Shown here: piece after piece, positions 31,991-42,185 of the stretch
How the letters are laid out: each line of letters begins with the position of its first letter
Numbering within the stretch: the stretch's first letter is position 1
Assembly (NCBI RefSeq): GCF_004345785.1
Contig: NZ_SLXI01000005.1
Location: forward strand, 62,001 to 126,000
Reading direction: 5' to 3'
Origin: Bisgaardia hudsonensis
GTDB lineage: Bacteria; Pseudomonadota; Gammaproteobacteria; Enterobacterales; Pasteurellaceae
DNA: 64,000 nt
The notes under the pieces: model-generated
Told to the model about the DNA's origin: nothing
The model's input: the letters and a program-made list of their open reading frames with translations, nothing else
Databases searched by the model: none
Position numbers and translations under genes: made by a program

Positions 31991-32629
31991 ATGAAAACAG
32001 GTAAGTTTATTGTGATTGAAGGATTAGAAGGAGCGGGAAAAACAACTGCTCACCAATCAGTTGTCGAAGTTTTAAAACGTGAAGGTATTACTGATGTTAT
32101 TTTCACCCGTGAACCTGGTGGCACGCCTTTAGCTGAAAAATTACGTCATCTTATCAAACATGAAAATGAAGAGCCAGTTACTGATAAAGCCGAATTACTA
32201 ATGCTATATGCGGCACGAATCCAGCTTGTCGAAAATATCATTAAACCAGCACTAGCTGCTGGAAAATGGGTCGTCGGTGATCGTCACGATTTATCTTCAC
32301 AAGCCTATCAAGGGGGTGGCAGACAAATGGATAAAGCTTTTCTAGCCACGTTAAAAACTTCTGTTCTTGATAACTTTGAGCCAGATTTTACCTTATATTT
32401 AGATATAACACCTGAAATTGGTTTAGCGAGAGCCAGAGGACGTGGTGCTTTAGATCGTATAGAACAACAAAACTTAGATTTTTTCTACCGCACTCGTCAA
32501 CGTTACTTAGCGTTAGTCGAAAATAATCCGAAAGCGGTTATCATCAACGCAGAACAAGATATTGATAAAGTCCGAACAGATATTCAAAGTGCGGTCAAAA
32601 ATTTTGTAGAAATGAATAGAAATAAATAA
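31991..32629 (+). CDS. tmk: Thymidylate kinase
   Basis: Enzyme of 212 residues that phosphorylates dTMP. The P-loop is [11 protein letters not shown]; the DR-x motif is [16 protein letters not shown]; the lid has [12 protein letters not shown]. It follows mltG by 11 bases and is one base from holB. Confidence 0.97.
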   Translation: MKTGKFIVIEGLEGAGKTTAHQSVVEVLKREGITDVIFTREPGGTPLAEKLRHLIKHENEEPVTDKAELLMLYAARIQLVENIIKPALAAGKWVVGDRHDLSSQAYQGGGRQMDKAFLATLKTSVLDNFEPDFTLYLDITPEIGLARARGRGALDRIEQQNLDFFYRTRQRYLALVENNPKAVIINAEQDIDKVRTDIQSAVKNFVEMNRNK

Positions 32630-32630
32630 T

Positions 32631-33623
32631 ATGCAACACTTATACCCTTGGTTAGTCCCTTATTACCAAAAAATCACCCAAGCCTTTTTACAGGGACACG
32701 GGCATCACGCTTTATTATTTAAAACAGAGCAAGGATTAGGTACGGAACAATTAATCCAACAGCTTAGTCGTTGGTTAATCTGTCAAAATAAACAGCAAGA
32801 GCAAGCTTGTAATCATTGTCATAGTTGCCAACTGTTTAATGCAAATAATCATCCTGATATTTATTCTTTAGCGCCAATAGAAAATAAAGATATTGGTATT
32901 GATCAGGTACGAGAAATCAACGAAAAAGTCAGTCAATTTGCCCAACAAAATGGTAATAAAATAGTGTTAATAAAAGGTGCAAATCGTTTGACTGAGTCGG
33001 CAGCAAATGCATTGCTAAAAACCTTAGAAGAACCACGAGAAAACACCTATTTTTTATTACAAACGGATATTGCATCCTCATTGTTAGCGACTATTCACAG
33101 CCGTTGTCAAACTTGGTTAATCAAAATACCAACAGAACAAGAAACGCTTACTTGGCTACATACACAACATAATGCAGAAATAAAAGAAATTCAAACCGCA
33201 CTTCGTATTAATTATGGGCGACCACTTCTCGCATTAAATAGTTTACAGGAAAATATTCTTGATAAACGTGTTGAATTTTTACGTCAATTTTGGAAATTTT
33301 ATAGCAAACGATCACCATTAGAATTACTTCCATTTTTTGATAATAATTTAATAGATCAACAACTAGACTGGATAAACTCATTCTTTATTGATGCACTCAA
33401 ATCTAAATTAGCTATTCAAGAAAGCCAAATCAATCAAGATCTCAAAAAAGGTATTTTGCTTTTTGCCGATGCTAACAGCATTCAAGGTCTGCTCCAAGCT
33501 AGTCAAATCATTCAAAAGGTACGCTTAGATTTAATGCAAATTAATGGCGTTAATCAAGAAATTATTTTATTAGACGGGCTAACAAAATTAATCACAGAAA
33601 TTTTTGAAAAAACGCCACAATAA
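32631..33623 (+). CDS. holB: DNA polymerase III delta' subunit
   Basis: Clamp-loader subunit of 330 residues. It has the AAA+ fold with a zinc-binding module (CNHCHSC near 60) and the sensor region NALLKTLEEP. As in other delta' subunits the P-loop is degenerate. It is translationally close to tmk. Confidence 0.94.
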   Translation: MQHLYPWLVPYYQKITQAFLQGHGHHALLFKTEQGLGTEQLIQQLSRWLICQNKQQEQACNHCHSCQLFNANNHPDIYSLAPIENKDIGIDQVREINEKVSQFAQQNGNKIVLIKGANRLTESAANALLKTLEEPRENTYFLLQTDIASSLLATIHSRCQTWLIKIPTEQETLTWLHTQHNAEIKEIQTALRINYGRPLLALNSLQENILDKRVEFLRQFWKFYSKRSPLELLPFFDNNLIDQQLDWINSFFIDALKSKLAIQESQINQDLKKGILLFADANSIQGLLQASQIIQKVRLDLMQINGVNQEIILLDGLTKLITEIFEKTPQ

Positions 33624-33718
33624 AAGATCGTGAATTTGACTTTAATCTATTAGTATAGCTATCATATTTACTCTATAATGAAAATCATTACTTATAACTA
33701 TTAAAACAGGATTTATTT

Positions 33719-34501
33719 ATGTTCATCGTGGACAGTCATTGCCATTTAGATGCGTTAGATTATGATAAACTACATAAAAATATTGCCGATGTAGTAGAAA
33801 AAGCAAGACAACGAGATGTAAAGCACTTACTCGCCATAGGGGTAACCTTAACTCGTTTTGAACAAGCCTATGAACAATTAAAAAACTTTAATAATATTTC
33901 CCTTGCTTGCGGTGTGCATCCTTTGGATCTAGAAGATGAACCATTTGATTACGCTCGATTACTCCATTTAGCTCAAGATAAAAAAGTCATCGCCATCGGT
34001 GAAATAGGACTAGACTATTACTATGATGAAAAGAATAAAAATTTACAACAATCTGTATTTACTCAACAAATTCAAATTGCTAACCAATTAAATAAACCAA
34101 TTATTGTACATACCCGTGCAGCACGAGAAGATACCATTGCCCTATTAAAAGAAAATCAGGCAGATAAATGTAGCGGTGTTTTACATTGCTTTACTGAAAA
34201 TTGGGAAATGGCAAAACAAGCACTAGACATCGGATTTTATATTTCCATATCTGGAATTGTTACCTTTAAAAATGCAGAGGACTTACGAAATGTAGTTCGT
34301 CAGATCCCTTTAGATCGTCTTTTAGTAGAAACGGATAGTCCTTATTTAGCTCCTGTGCCTTATCGAGGCAAACAAAATCAACCTGCTTATACAAGAGAGA
34401 TTTGTGAATACATTGCTAGTTTAAAAGGCTTATCCACAGAAGAATTTGCACAAATTACTACACAAAACTTTGAACGTTTATTTAAAGTTAAGGTACAATG
34501 A
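33719..34501 (+). CDS. TatD-family metal-dependent hydrolase (YcfH)
   Basis: Protein of 260 residues with the TatD signatures: N-terminal [39 protein letters not shown] and [12 protein letters not shown]. Relatives are 3'-5' DNA exonucleases or deacylases; E. coli YcfH has the same position after holB. Confidence 0.92.
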   Translation: MFIVDSHCHLDALDYDKLHKNIADVVEKARQRDVKHLLAIGVTLTRFEQAYEQLKNFNNISLACGVHPLDLEDEPFDYARLLHLAQDKKVIAIGEIGLDYYYDEKNKNLQQSVFTQQIQIANQLNKPIIVHTRAAREDTIALLKENQADKCSGVLHCFTENWEMAKQALDIGFYISISGIVTFKNAEDLRNVVRQIPLDRLLVETDSPYLAPVPYRGKQNQPAYTREICEYIASLKGLSTEEFAQITTQNFERLFKVKVQ

Positions 34502-34529
34502 AGATAATTATCAAAATAAGGAATACATT

Positions 34530-35057
34530 ATGAGAAAATTCTTTAAATACCTATTATTTCTTTTGCTATTAACAATTTATGCTATTTTATTTGCAGGCGT
34601 AGATTATATTACTCCCCATTATGAAGTTACCAATGTAACCGGAGTTGAAGTTAAACGAGTAGATAAAGATGGACCTATTACTAAAGCGAATCCTGCTGAT
34701 GGGCCAACTCGTGATGTCTATTATATTTACACGCAAAAGCCTAATGAGTCCAAACCAATGGTATATCGTAATGAAGATACTCGCTGGGGATTTCCATTCT
34801 ATTTCAAATTTGATTCCGCGGATCTTCAAGCAAAAGCACAAAATTTTGCTAATGAAAGTAAGCTTATTGAAGTCAAATATTATGGCTGGCGATTGATTAT
34901 TCTTGATGAATTTAGAAATGCAGTATCAATAAAAGAAGTAACATTAGACAAAGGACAATCCTACTCAATCCTTGCCTATGTTCTATACGCATTTTTATTC
35001 ATTACTTTATTTTTTGCTATTCAGTTTATTCGTGGCTGGTTTGATAGCGAGAAATAA
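34530..35057 (+). CDS. DUF1523 family membrane protein
   Basis: Protein of 175 residues with membrane helices at both ends (about 3-22 and 148-168) and a soluble middle carrying HYEVTNVTGVEVKR and RNEDTRWGFPFYFKFDS, which I associate with DUF1523. Function unknown. The start at 34530 has AAGGA 8 bases upstream; an in-frame ATG at 34446 would lie in the tatD gene. Confidence 0.8.
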   Translation: MRKFFKYLLFLLLLTIYAILFAGVDYITPHYEVTNVTGVEVKRVDKDGPITKANPADGPTRDVYYIYTQKPNESKPMVYRNEDTRWGFPFYFKFDSADLQAKAQNFANESKLIEVKYYGWRLIILDEFRNAVSIKEVTLDKGQSYSILAYVLYAFLFITLFFAIQFIRGWFDSEK

Positions 35058-35080
35058 ATAAAATCAATACTTTCAATGGG

Positions 35081-35097
35081 GAGAGCATTCTGCTCTC
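35081..35097 (+). terminator. Short hairpin after the DUF1523 gene
   Basis: GAGAGCA and TGCTCTC (7-bp stem, 3-nt loop) lie between the two genes, with no T run. Weak terminator at best. Confidence 0.3.
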
Positions 35098-35133
35098 TTA
35101 CCTAATTACCTAGTAAATTTACAAATCAAAATT

Positions 35134-36426
35134 ATGAGTTTATTTGAAGCGATCTTAATTATCACGGCACTTATTTTAACAAGTGCGGTTATTTCTTCTG
35201 CCGAAATCTCCCTTGCTGGAGCAAGAAAGCTAAAATTACAAGTTTTAGCTAATGAAGGTAATGAAAAAGCAAAACAAATCCTTGCCTTACAAGCTTCTCC
35301 TGGACGATTTATTACATTTGTACAAATTGGCTTAAATATGGTGGCAATTTTATCTGGGGTTATCGGAGAAAGTGCTATAACACCTTATCTAAAAGAGATT
35401 CTCGTAAAATATACCCAAGCAAGTTGGATTTATCCATTATCTTCATGGCTATCTTTTACGTTTGTAACTGTTGCATTTATCTTATTTGCCGATCTCATTC
35501 CAAAACGTTTTGCACTGACTAATCCTGAAAAAGTAGCACTAAAAACAGTGGGGATTATGCGGTTTAATATTATGCTATTTAAACCACTTGTTTGGCTTTT
35601 TGATAGTACAGCGAACGCTATTTTTAAGCTATTCAAAATATCAATAGAAAGAAAAAATGATCTCACCTCCGAAGATATAGTAGCCTTAATGGATGCTGGA
35701 GCGGAAGCTGGAGTATTAAAAGCTCAAGAGCATTATCTCATTGAAAATATTTTTGATATGCAAGAACGCACAGTTACATCAACTATGACCACTCGTGAAA
35801 ATATCGTTTTTTTAGACCGCTCTTTTAAAAAAGAAAGAGTACTGGAAATAATCGAAAAAAACCCACACCAAAAGTTACTTATCTGTGATAAAAGCATTGA
35901 TAAAATTCTCGGCTATGTAGAAACGCACAATCTACTAACATGCTATATGCAAGATGATAAAGTAAGCCTAACAGATACGAGTTTATTGCGTAAAGCCTTA
36001 TTTATTCCTGATACCTTATCACTTTTTGAGGTACTTGAATTATTCAAGTCTGCAGGAAAAGATTTTGCTGTAATAGTCAATGAATATGCTTTAGTAGTCG
36101 GTATCGTTACACTTAAAGACGTAATGAGTATTGTGATGGGTGAGCTTGTATCTAATGAAGAAGAACAAATTGTCCGCCGAGATGAAAATTCATGGCTGAT
36201 TGATGGTGCAACACCTTTGGAAGATGTTATGCGAGCATTAAACATTGATGAATTCCCTGATGAAGAAAACTATGAAACTATTGGCGGTTTTATGATGTAT
36301 ATACTGCGTAAAATCCCTAAAAAAACGGACTTTGTCTTGCACGATAAATATAAATTTGAAATCATTGATACTGAAAATTTTAAAATCGATCAATTACTAG
36401 TTTCTTTTAGAAAGGATATTCAATAG
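35134..36426 (+). CDS. Hemolysin-family CNNM/CorC-like membrane protein
   Basis: Protein of 430 residues with the layout DUF21 membrane domain (about 1-190), a pair of CBS domains (near 205-335) and a C-terminal CorC/HlyC domain (ENSWLIDGATPLEDVM to the end). Related proteins (YtfL, YfjD, PaeA) handle polyamines or divalent metals; the name hemolysin is historical. Marks: LADLIPKRFAL and AGVLKAQEHYLIENIF. An uptake core is at 35181. Confidence 0.88.
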   Translation: MSLFEAILIITALILTSAVISSAEISLAGARKLKLQVLANEGNEKAKQILALQASPGRFITFVQIGLNMVAILSGVIGESAITPYLKEILVKYTQASWIYPLSSWLSFTFVTVAFILFADLIPKRFALTNPEKVALKTVGIMRFNIMLFKPLVWLFDSTANAIFKLFKISIERKNDLTSEDIVALMDAGAEAGVLKAQEHYLIENIFDMQERTVTSTMTTRENIVFLDRSFKKERVLEIIEKNPHQKLLICDKSIDKILGYVETHNLLTCYMQDDKVSLTDTSLLRKALFIPDTLSLFEVLELFKSAGKDFAVIVNEYALVVGIVTLKDVMSIVMGELVSNEEEQIVRRDENSWLIDGATPLEDVMRALNIDEFPDEENYETIGGFMMYILRKIPKKTDFVLHDKYKFEIIDTENFKIDQLLVSFRKDIQ

Positions 36427-36437
36427 CTCTCTTTTAA

Positions 36438-36470
36438 TCCCCCAAAGAATTAAAATATTATTTTGGGGGA
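36438..36470. terminator. Hairpin after the CNNM-like gene
   Basis: TCCCCCAAA (36438-36446) pairs with TTTGGGGGA (36462-36470) with an AT-rich loop. T runs are poor on either side; probable terminator of the plus-strand gene. Confidence 0.55.
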
Positions 36471-36570
36471 TAAACTGAATTAAATCTAAAAATATACCCA
36501 ATAATCAAAATCTAGATAAGCTTAAGTCATACTTCAATAATTTATTAGGAATAATATTAATTTTATCCAC

Positions 36571-38415
36571 TTATAAGCAATTCTCATTCAAAAATCCACC
36601 ACATTGATGATGCCAAAGTTTTGCATACAAGCCATTTTTAGCTAATAATTCATTGTGAGTCCCTTGCTCAATAATTTGACCTTTATCCAATACGATTAAA
36701 CGATCCATTGCCGCTATGGTTGAAAGGCGATGAGCTATGGCAATAACGGTTTTATTTTCCATCATTTTATCCAAACTTTCTTGAATAGCGACTTCCACTT
36801 CAGAATCTAGAGCACTAATGGCTTCATCAAGTAACAAAATAGGCGCATCTTTTAACATTACCCGAGCAATCGCAATACGTTGTCGTTGCCCACCGGAAAG
36901 TTTTACACCTCGTTCACCGACTTGTGCCGCGTAGCCTTTGTTACCTTGCGAATCAATAAGATTATCGATAAATTCATTGGCTTTTGCCTGTTCTGCTGCA
37001 TAAAAAAGTTCTTTATCGGTTGCTGTAGGGCGACCATAAATAATGTTTTCTCGTACAGAACGATGTAATAATGAGGTATCTTGTGTTACTAAACCAATGT
37101 TACTACGCAAACTTTCCTGAGTAACTTCAGCAATATTTTGACCATCAATGGTAATTTTTCCTTCTGCCGTATCATAAAAACGTAGCAGTAAATTAACAAT
37201 AGTTGATTTTCCTGCACCAGAACGACCAACCAACCCTACTTTTTCCCCTGCTTTTATAGTTAAATTAAAGTTATTTAATAAGGATTTACTCTCTTCATAG
37301 TTAAAACTCACATTCTCAAAGCAAATATTTCCATTATTCACCACTAAGTTAGCAGCATTGGGCTTATCAACAATACTGTGTGGCTTTATTAATGTTGCCA
37401 TACCATCATTTACTGTACCTATATTCTCAAATAGTCGAGCAGCTTCCCACATAATCCAGCGAGAAAGTCCATTTACTCTCAATGCCATTGCTATCGCTGT
37501 GGCAATCGCACCTACACCAATCGCACCAGTTGACCACAATACGATACTTAACAACATTGTCCCTAAAGTTAAAGCCACATTAGCACTATATGTTAAGGTA
37601 TCCAATGAAGTGGCTAAACGCATTTGAGAATGCACAGTTACCATAAACTCTTCCATTGATTTTTTTGCATAATCCGCTTCTCTTGAACTATGAGAAAACA
37701 ACTTGACGGTTGCAATGTTAGAATAGGCATCAGTAATTCTTCCTGTCATTAATGAACGGGCATTTGCCTGACGTTGTGCGGTTTTTGCTAATTTGGGTAT
37801 CACGATTTTAAGAATAGTTGCAAAAACTATGAGCCAAATAATGAAAGGTAATAATAGCCATATATCTAATGCAGTTAAAATAACCCCAGAAGTGATAAAA
37901 TAAACGGATACATATACCATCATATCCGCTAAGGTTAACACCGTATCCCTTACTGCAAGAGCGGTTTGCATTACTTTGGCAGATACTCTCCCTGCAAACT
38001 CATCTTGATAGAAAGTTAAACTTTGCCCAAGCATTAAGCGATGGAAATTCCAACGTAATCGCATTGGAAAAACACCTTGTAAACTTTGTAGCCTAATTGC
38101 CGAAGCTAAAAAAGACCAAATAATACTTAGTAACAAAATACCAAACATTACTATAAGTAGATGCCCTTTTTCCTGCCATAATTCTTTGGGCGTATATTGA
38201 CCTAACCAGTCCACTAGTACCCCCATAAATTGAAATAGCATTCCTTCAATTACGCCTAGCCCAAGAGAAAAAATGGCCAGTAAGAATATCCATTTTTTCA
38301 TTCCGAATAAATTTGACCAAATAAAAGCAAATAAACTTTTTTGGGCAAGTGGCGTGTTGTTATTTGGATAAGGATCGATTCGATTTTCAAACCATACAAA
38401 AATTTTATTAAACAT
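36571..38415 (-). CDS. ABC exporter, fused membrane and ATPase domains
   Basis: Protein of 614 residues: six-helix exporter domain (about 40-340) followed by an ATPase with Walker A GRSGAGKST, signature LSGGQRQR and Walker B LLLDEAISALD (the last with Ile where Thr is usual). It belongs to the MsbA-like/multidrug exporter group; the substrate is not evident. Its start overlaps the end of opsX by 8 bases, so it is likely cotranscribed with lipooligosaccharide genes. Confidence 0.9.
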   Translation of the reverse strand: MFNKIFVWFENRIDPYPNNNTPLAQKSLFAFIWSNLFGMKKWIFLLAIFSLGLGVIEGMLFQFMGVLVDWLGQYTPKELWQEKGHLLIVMFGILLLSIIWSFLASAIRLQSLQGVFPMRLRWNFHRLMLGQSLTFYQDEFAGRVSAKVMQTALAVRDTVLTLADMMVYVSVYFITSGVILTALDIWLLLPFIIWLIVFATILKIVIPKLAKTAQRQANARSLMTGRITDAYSNIATVKLFSHSSREADYAKKSMEEFMVTVHSQMRLATSLDTLTYSANVALTLGTMLLSIVLWSTGAIGVGAIATAIAMALRVNGLSRWIMWEAARLFENIGTVNDGMATLIKPHSIVDKPNAANLVVNNGNICFENVSFNYEESKSLLNNFNLTIKAGEKVGLVGRSGAGKSTIVNLLLRFYDTAEGKITIDGQNIAEVTQESLRSNIGLVTQDTSLLHRSVRENIIYGRPTATDKELFYAAEQAKANEFIDNLIDSQGNKGYAAQVGERGVKLSGGQRQRIAIARVMLKDAPILLLDEAISALDSEVEVAIQESLDKMMENKTVIAIAHRLSTIAAMDRLIVLDKGQIIEQGTHNELLAKNGLYAKLWHHQCGGFLNENCL

Positions 38416-39484
38416 TATTTTCTCGACTAGAAAGATTATGTATATTCATTCCTAAGGCACACATTTGCTTAATTACCGCTTCTACTTGAATATCTGCCAT
38501 TAGGTTTTTTCCTTTTAATTTTGTCGCCCAAGCTAATTGACTAGAAGATTTACCAAATTCCTTTTCAATATTTTTTTCATAAACATTCACAACATTATGC
38601 AGATTATTAAATGGCCCTGTTCTCAAAGGATTATGATAAGCATATAAACCAATAATTGGTGTACCTTGTGTTGTGGCGATATGAGCAGGTCCACTATCTG
38701 GGGCGATAACTAAATCTACCATACCAATAAGAGTAGCCAGTTCTAACAGCGAAGTTTTACCGCATAAATTAATCGGTTCAAAATGACATTGCTGAATAAT
38801 CTTATTCACTGTTTCTATTTCTCTTTTTGCTGGCGAGCCACAGAATATTACATTGATATTATTTTGATCGGCAATATTAGCTATTTCCGCATATCGCTCA
38901 ATTAGCCAATCTTTTTCTTGTTTGCTTGAACAAGGAGAAATAATCAGATTTTTTTTATCTGTAGCAATAAATTGTCTCACTTTTTGTTGCAATTCAGAGG
39001 TTATCCCCAGATCCCATTGTGGCTTATTTGTCGGCACCCCTAAATATTCAGCAAATGCCATAAAGCCAGCTAAAACGTGGGGATTTTCTGGATCGGTAAC
39101 TTTATGATTTGTAACCAGCCATTGCCCCTCTCTCGTTCGTTGTTTACCAAAACCAATTTTATAAGTAGCCTTAATGCCAAGAGAAATAAAAGAAGCACGC
39201 AATGCTGTTTGCATATTCAATAGTGCATCAAATTTTCTGCCTTTTAAGGTACGCCATAATTGTAAAATACCTTTTAAGCCGGTTTTTTTATCATAAACAA
39301 TAAATTCAATATTATGAATATTCGTAAAAAGCTGACGTTCTGTTTTTCCGATAATCCAAGTAATTTTAGTTTCTGCCCAATATTTTTGAATTTGTTGTAC
39401 TGCGGCTAATACGTGACAAACATCACCAATTGCAGAAAGACGTAAAATACAAATTGATTTAGGTGGTTGTACAAAAAGTGCCAT
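38408..39484 (-). CDS. opsX: Lipooligosaccharide heptosyltransferase OpsX (GT family 9)
   Basis: Enzyme of 358 residues that adds the first heptose to phosphorylated Kdo in Haemophilus-type core. N terminus MALFVQPPKSICILRLSAIG as in H. influenzae OpsX (recalled); later DLVIAPDSGPAHIATTQGTPI is the GT9 mark. The start at 39484 matches the homologue; an upstream in-frame ATG adds 19 unmatched residues. It is divergent from kdkA. Confidence 0.92.
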   Translation of the reverse strand: MALFVQPPKSICILRLSAIGDVCHVLAAVQQIQKYWAETKITWIIGKTERQLFTNIHNIEFIVYDKKTGLKGILQLWRTLKGRKFDALLNMQTALRASFISLGIKATYKIGFGKQRTREGQWLVTNHKVTDPENPHVLAGFMAFAEYLGVPTNKPQWDLGITSELQQKVRQFIATDKKNLIISPCSSKQEKDWLIERYAEIANIADQNNINVIFCGSPAKREIETVNKIIQQCHFEPINLCGKTSLLELATLIGMVDLVIAPDSGPAHIATTQGTPIIGLYAYHNPLRTGPFNNLHNVVNVYEKNIEKEFGKSSSQLAWATKLKGKNLMADIQVEAVIKQMCALGMNIHNLSSRENNV

Positions 39485-39570
39485 TTTATTTCCTATAGAA
39501 TTTTTTGAGTTATTCTCATTTTTAAGTACAATGACAAACATATTTATATTCTATAAGAAATTTGCTTAAG

Positions 39571-40299
39571 ATGCTTGAATTACAACAGAATAATTGTTTT
39601 TTTATTTTTAACTTTGATCATTCCAAAGATAATCAAACCCAGTTTTTCGATCCTTATTTTTGGAAAAAACAACAGCGTATCATTGGCTCCGCAAAAGGAC
39701 GTGGCACGACTTGGTTTATTCAAACTAAAGATTTGTTTTCTGTTAATGTTGCATTACGTCATTATTATCGTGGTGGTTTAATCGGTAAATTAAATAGAGA
39801 TTGGTATCACTTTTCTTCTTTAGAAATGAGCCGTAGCTTCGCAGAATTTTCATTATTAAATCAATTATTTCAAGCAGGCTTATCTGTACCAAAACCCATT
39901 GCAGCACGAGTAGAGAAAAATAAATTGGGGTTTTATCGTGCCGATATTTTAATCGAAAAAATAGAAAATGCTGTAGATTTGACCGCTCTTTTAATCAACA
40001 ATCAACTCTCTTTAACCTCTTGGCAAAAGATAGGCGCAACTATTCGACAATTACATAATTTACAAATTTGTCATAGCGATCTTAATGCACATAATATTTT
40101 AATACAAAATTACGCTACTCAAAATGAAAAAATATGGCTAATTGATTTTGACAAGTGCGGTAAAAAATCAGGTGATATTTGGAAAGAAGAAAATCTACAA
40201 AGACTCAAACGTTCTTTTTTAAAAGAAGTAAAAAGAATGAATATCCAATTTTCAGAGCAGAATTGGCAAAATCTACTTGAGGGTTATCAACAACAATAA
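39571..40299 (+). CDS. kdkA: Kdo kinase
   Basis: Enzyme of 242 residues that phosphorylates the single Kdo of Haemophilus-type lipooligosaccharide, after which OpsX acts. Kinase-like motifs: GSAKGRGTTWF, ALRHYYRGGL, CHSDLNAHNIL and WLIDFDKCG. ATG at 39571 is preferred to a TTG three codons before. An uptake core at 40153 encodes part of the DKCGK segment. Confidence 0.94.
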   Translation: MLELQQNNCFFIFNFDHSKDNQTQFFDPYFWKKQQRIIGSAKGRGTTWFIQTKDLFSVNVALRHYYRGGLIGKLNRDWYHFSSLEMSRSFAEFSLLNQLFQAGLSVPKPIAARVEKNKLGFYRADILIEKIENAVDLTALLINNQLSLTSWQKIGATIRQLHNLQICHSDLNAHNILIQNYATQNEKIWLIDFDKCGKKSGDIWKEENLQRLKRSFLKEVKRMNIQFSEQNWQNLLEGYQQQ

Positions 40300-40313
40300 C
40301 CCTTTAAGATTAA

Positions 40314-40787
40314 TTATTTTCTTTGAGAAAGTGCCTGCAACACAGTTTCAGGTACTAATTGACTTATATCTCCTTTATGTAAATAAATATCTCTAACAAT
40401 AGTAGAAGAAACATAAGCCCATTTCTCTGAGGGGGGTAAAAATAAACTTTCTACACCCTTAGTGAGTAAACGATTCAAATAAGCTAATTGCAATTCATAT
40501 TCAAAATCAGCCGTTGTCCTCACGCCACGAATAATTACTTTAATATCATTTTCTTTTACCATATCGGCGAGTAAATGAGAAAAGCCTACCACTTTTACAT
40601 TTGGTAAATGTTTCACGCTTCGTTTCATTAAATCAACTCTCTCTTGTAAAGAGAATAGGGCATTTTTACTCGGGTTATTAGCTACAGCAATGATGATTTC
40701 CTCAAATAAATTAGCACTACGTTGAATAATATCTAAATGTCCATTGGTGACAGGATCAAATGTTCCCGGATAAATTGCTTTAATCAT
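40314..40787 (-). CDS. coaD: Phosphopantetheine adenylyltransferase
   Basis: Coenzyme A pathway enzyme of 157 residues, adding AMP to phosphopantetheine. [16 protein letters not shown] with the T-x-GH motif and SSTIVRDI are family marks. It is 6 bases from waaA, the classic waaA-coaD pair. Confidence 0.97.
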   Translation of the reverse strand: MIKAIYPGTFDPVTNGHLDIIQRSANLFEEIIIAVANNPSKNALFSLQERVDLMKRSVKHLPNVKVVGFSHLLADMVKENDIKVIIRGVRTTADFEYELQLAYLNRLLTKGVESLFLPPSEKWAYVSSTIVRDIYLHKGDISQLVPETVLQALSQRK

Positions 40788-40793
40788 AGTTAC

Positions 40794-42068
40794 CTACTTT
40801 TCTAAATAAGGGCGTAATAATCCAAATAACCGTTGTAAAGCACCACGATTTTCTATTAAAACTTCATATCCAGTATTACCATAATGCTTTCTTAATTCAG
40901 GATTATTTAATAAATTTTCTATTCCACCCAAAAGTTCTTCCGAATTTTTCACTTCTATAAAACCATTTACTTCTGCCAATTTATGATATATATCAGGAAA
41001 ATTAAATGTGTATTTCCCACTAATAACAGGACATTTAAATGCTAAAGGTTCTAAGGGATTATGTCCCCCTGTTTTCACCAAACTTCCACCAACAAAAGCA
41101 ACATTTGCCATTCCATACATTAGCATCAATTCCCCCATTGTATTACATAAAAATACTTGCGTTGATGCTGAAGGAAGTTCATTATCTGTTCTTTTTAAAT
41201 AATTAAATTGGTATTTTTTTATTAAATCTTCTACAAAATTAAAACGTTCTGGATGTCGTGGCGCTAAAATTAGCAATAATGAAGGATATTTTTGTAATAA
41301 TTTCTTATGAGTATTTAAAATAATTTCTTCCTCGCCCTCGTGAGTACTAGCTGCAATCCATATTAAATGTTTAGACTCCCAAAGGAGTAATAAATCTTGT
41401 ATTTTTTTAGACAATTCAGCTGTAATAACTAAATCATATTTTATGTTCCCTGTTAAAATTAATTTCCTAGAATCAAATCCTAATGAGCCAAACCTATTGC
41501 TACTAGTACTATCTTGCGGAGCAATTAATGCTATTTGATTTAGCATATTTTTTAGTTTACCTTTTACCCAACTATAACGCTGAGCAGAGCGTTTAGATAA
41601 TCTAGCATTAGCAATGATAAAAGGGATACCTTGTAAATAAAGCTGATTGATTAAATTGGGCCAAATTTCTGTTTCAATCACAATACAAGCTTTAGGTTGT
41701 ACAAAATGAATAAAACGTTTTAAAGCATCTGGTAAATCATAAGGTATATAAATATGGTTAACATTATTTCCAAAAGCAGCTTTAACACGATCTGACCCGG
41801 TTGGTGTCACTGTTGTAAATGTGATAGGTAATTCAGGATAAGCTTGTTGAATTTTTTTTATCAACGGTGTTGCAGCGATAACTTCGCCAACAGAGGCAGC
41901 ATGAATAATAATACCATTCGGTTTTGGGCGAGAGACATTAAAATAATAACCATAGCGTTCATAAATCCTTTCACGATAATCAGGGGCCTTGAAGCTCCTA
42001 AATAACATAAATAAAAAAACAAAAGGTTGTATTAAATATACAAATAATGTGTAAAGGAATCGCCACAT
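40794..42068 (-). CDS. waaA: Kdo transferase WaaA
   Basis: Inner-membrane-bound enzyme of 424 residues that moves Kdo from CMP-Kdo to lipid IV-A; in Haemophilus it adds one residue. N-terminal anchor helix, IIIHAASVGEV, VFVETEIWP-like VIETEIWPN and GGHNPLEPLAF are present. It precedes coaD. Confidence 0.96.
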   Translation of the reverse strand: MWRFLYTLFVYLIQPFVFLFMLFRSFKAPDYRERIYERYGYYFNVSRPKPNGIIIHAASVGEVIAATPLIKKIQQAYPELPITFTTVTPTGSDRVKAAFGNNVNHIYIPYDLPDALKRFIHFVQPKACIVIETEIWPNLINQLYLQGIPFIIANARLSKRSAQRYSWVKGKLKNMLNQIALIAPQDSTSSNRFGSLGFDSRKLILTGNIKYDLVITAELSKKIQDLLLLWESKHLIWIAASTHEGEEEIILNTHKKLLQKYPSLLLILAPRHPERFNFVEDLIKKYQFNYLKRTDNELPSASTQVFLCNTMGELMLMYGMANVAFVGGSLVKTGGHNPLEPLAFKCPVISGKYTFNFPDIYHKLAEVNGFIEVKNSEELLGGIENLLNNPELRKHYGNTGYEVLIENRGALQRLFGLLRPYLEK

Positions 42069-42091
42069 AAATCCACTAATCCATAATGTAC

Positions 42092-42124
42092 AAAAAGTGC
42101 GGTTAAATTTAATCGCACTTTTTT
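42092..42124 (-). terminator. tpiA terminator containing an uptake sequence
   Basis: AAAAAGTGCG (42092-42101) pairs with CGCACTTTTT (42114-42123). The left arm is a complete uptake core (42095); the right differs by one base. It lies between tpiA and waaA. Confidence 0.8.
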
Positions 42125-42185
42125 ATCCTAGGAAAAAATGATAGATAAAAATAATCTATCAAAAATAAACATATTTAAACAAATA

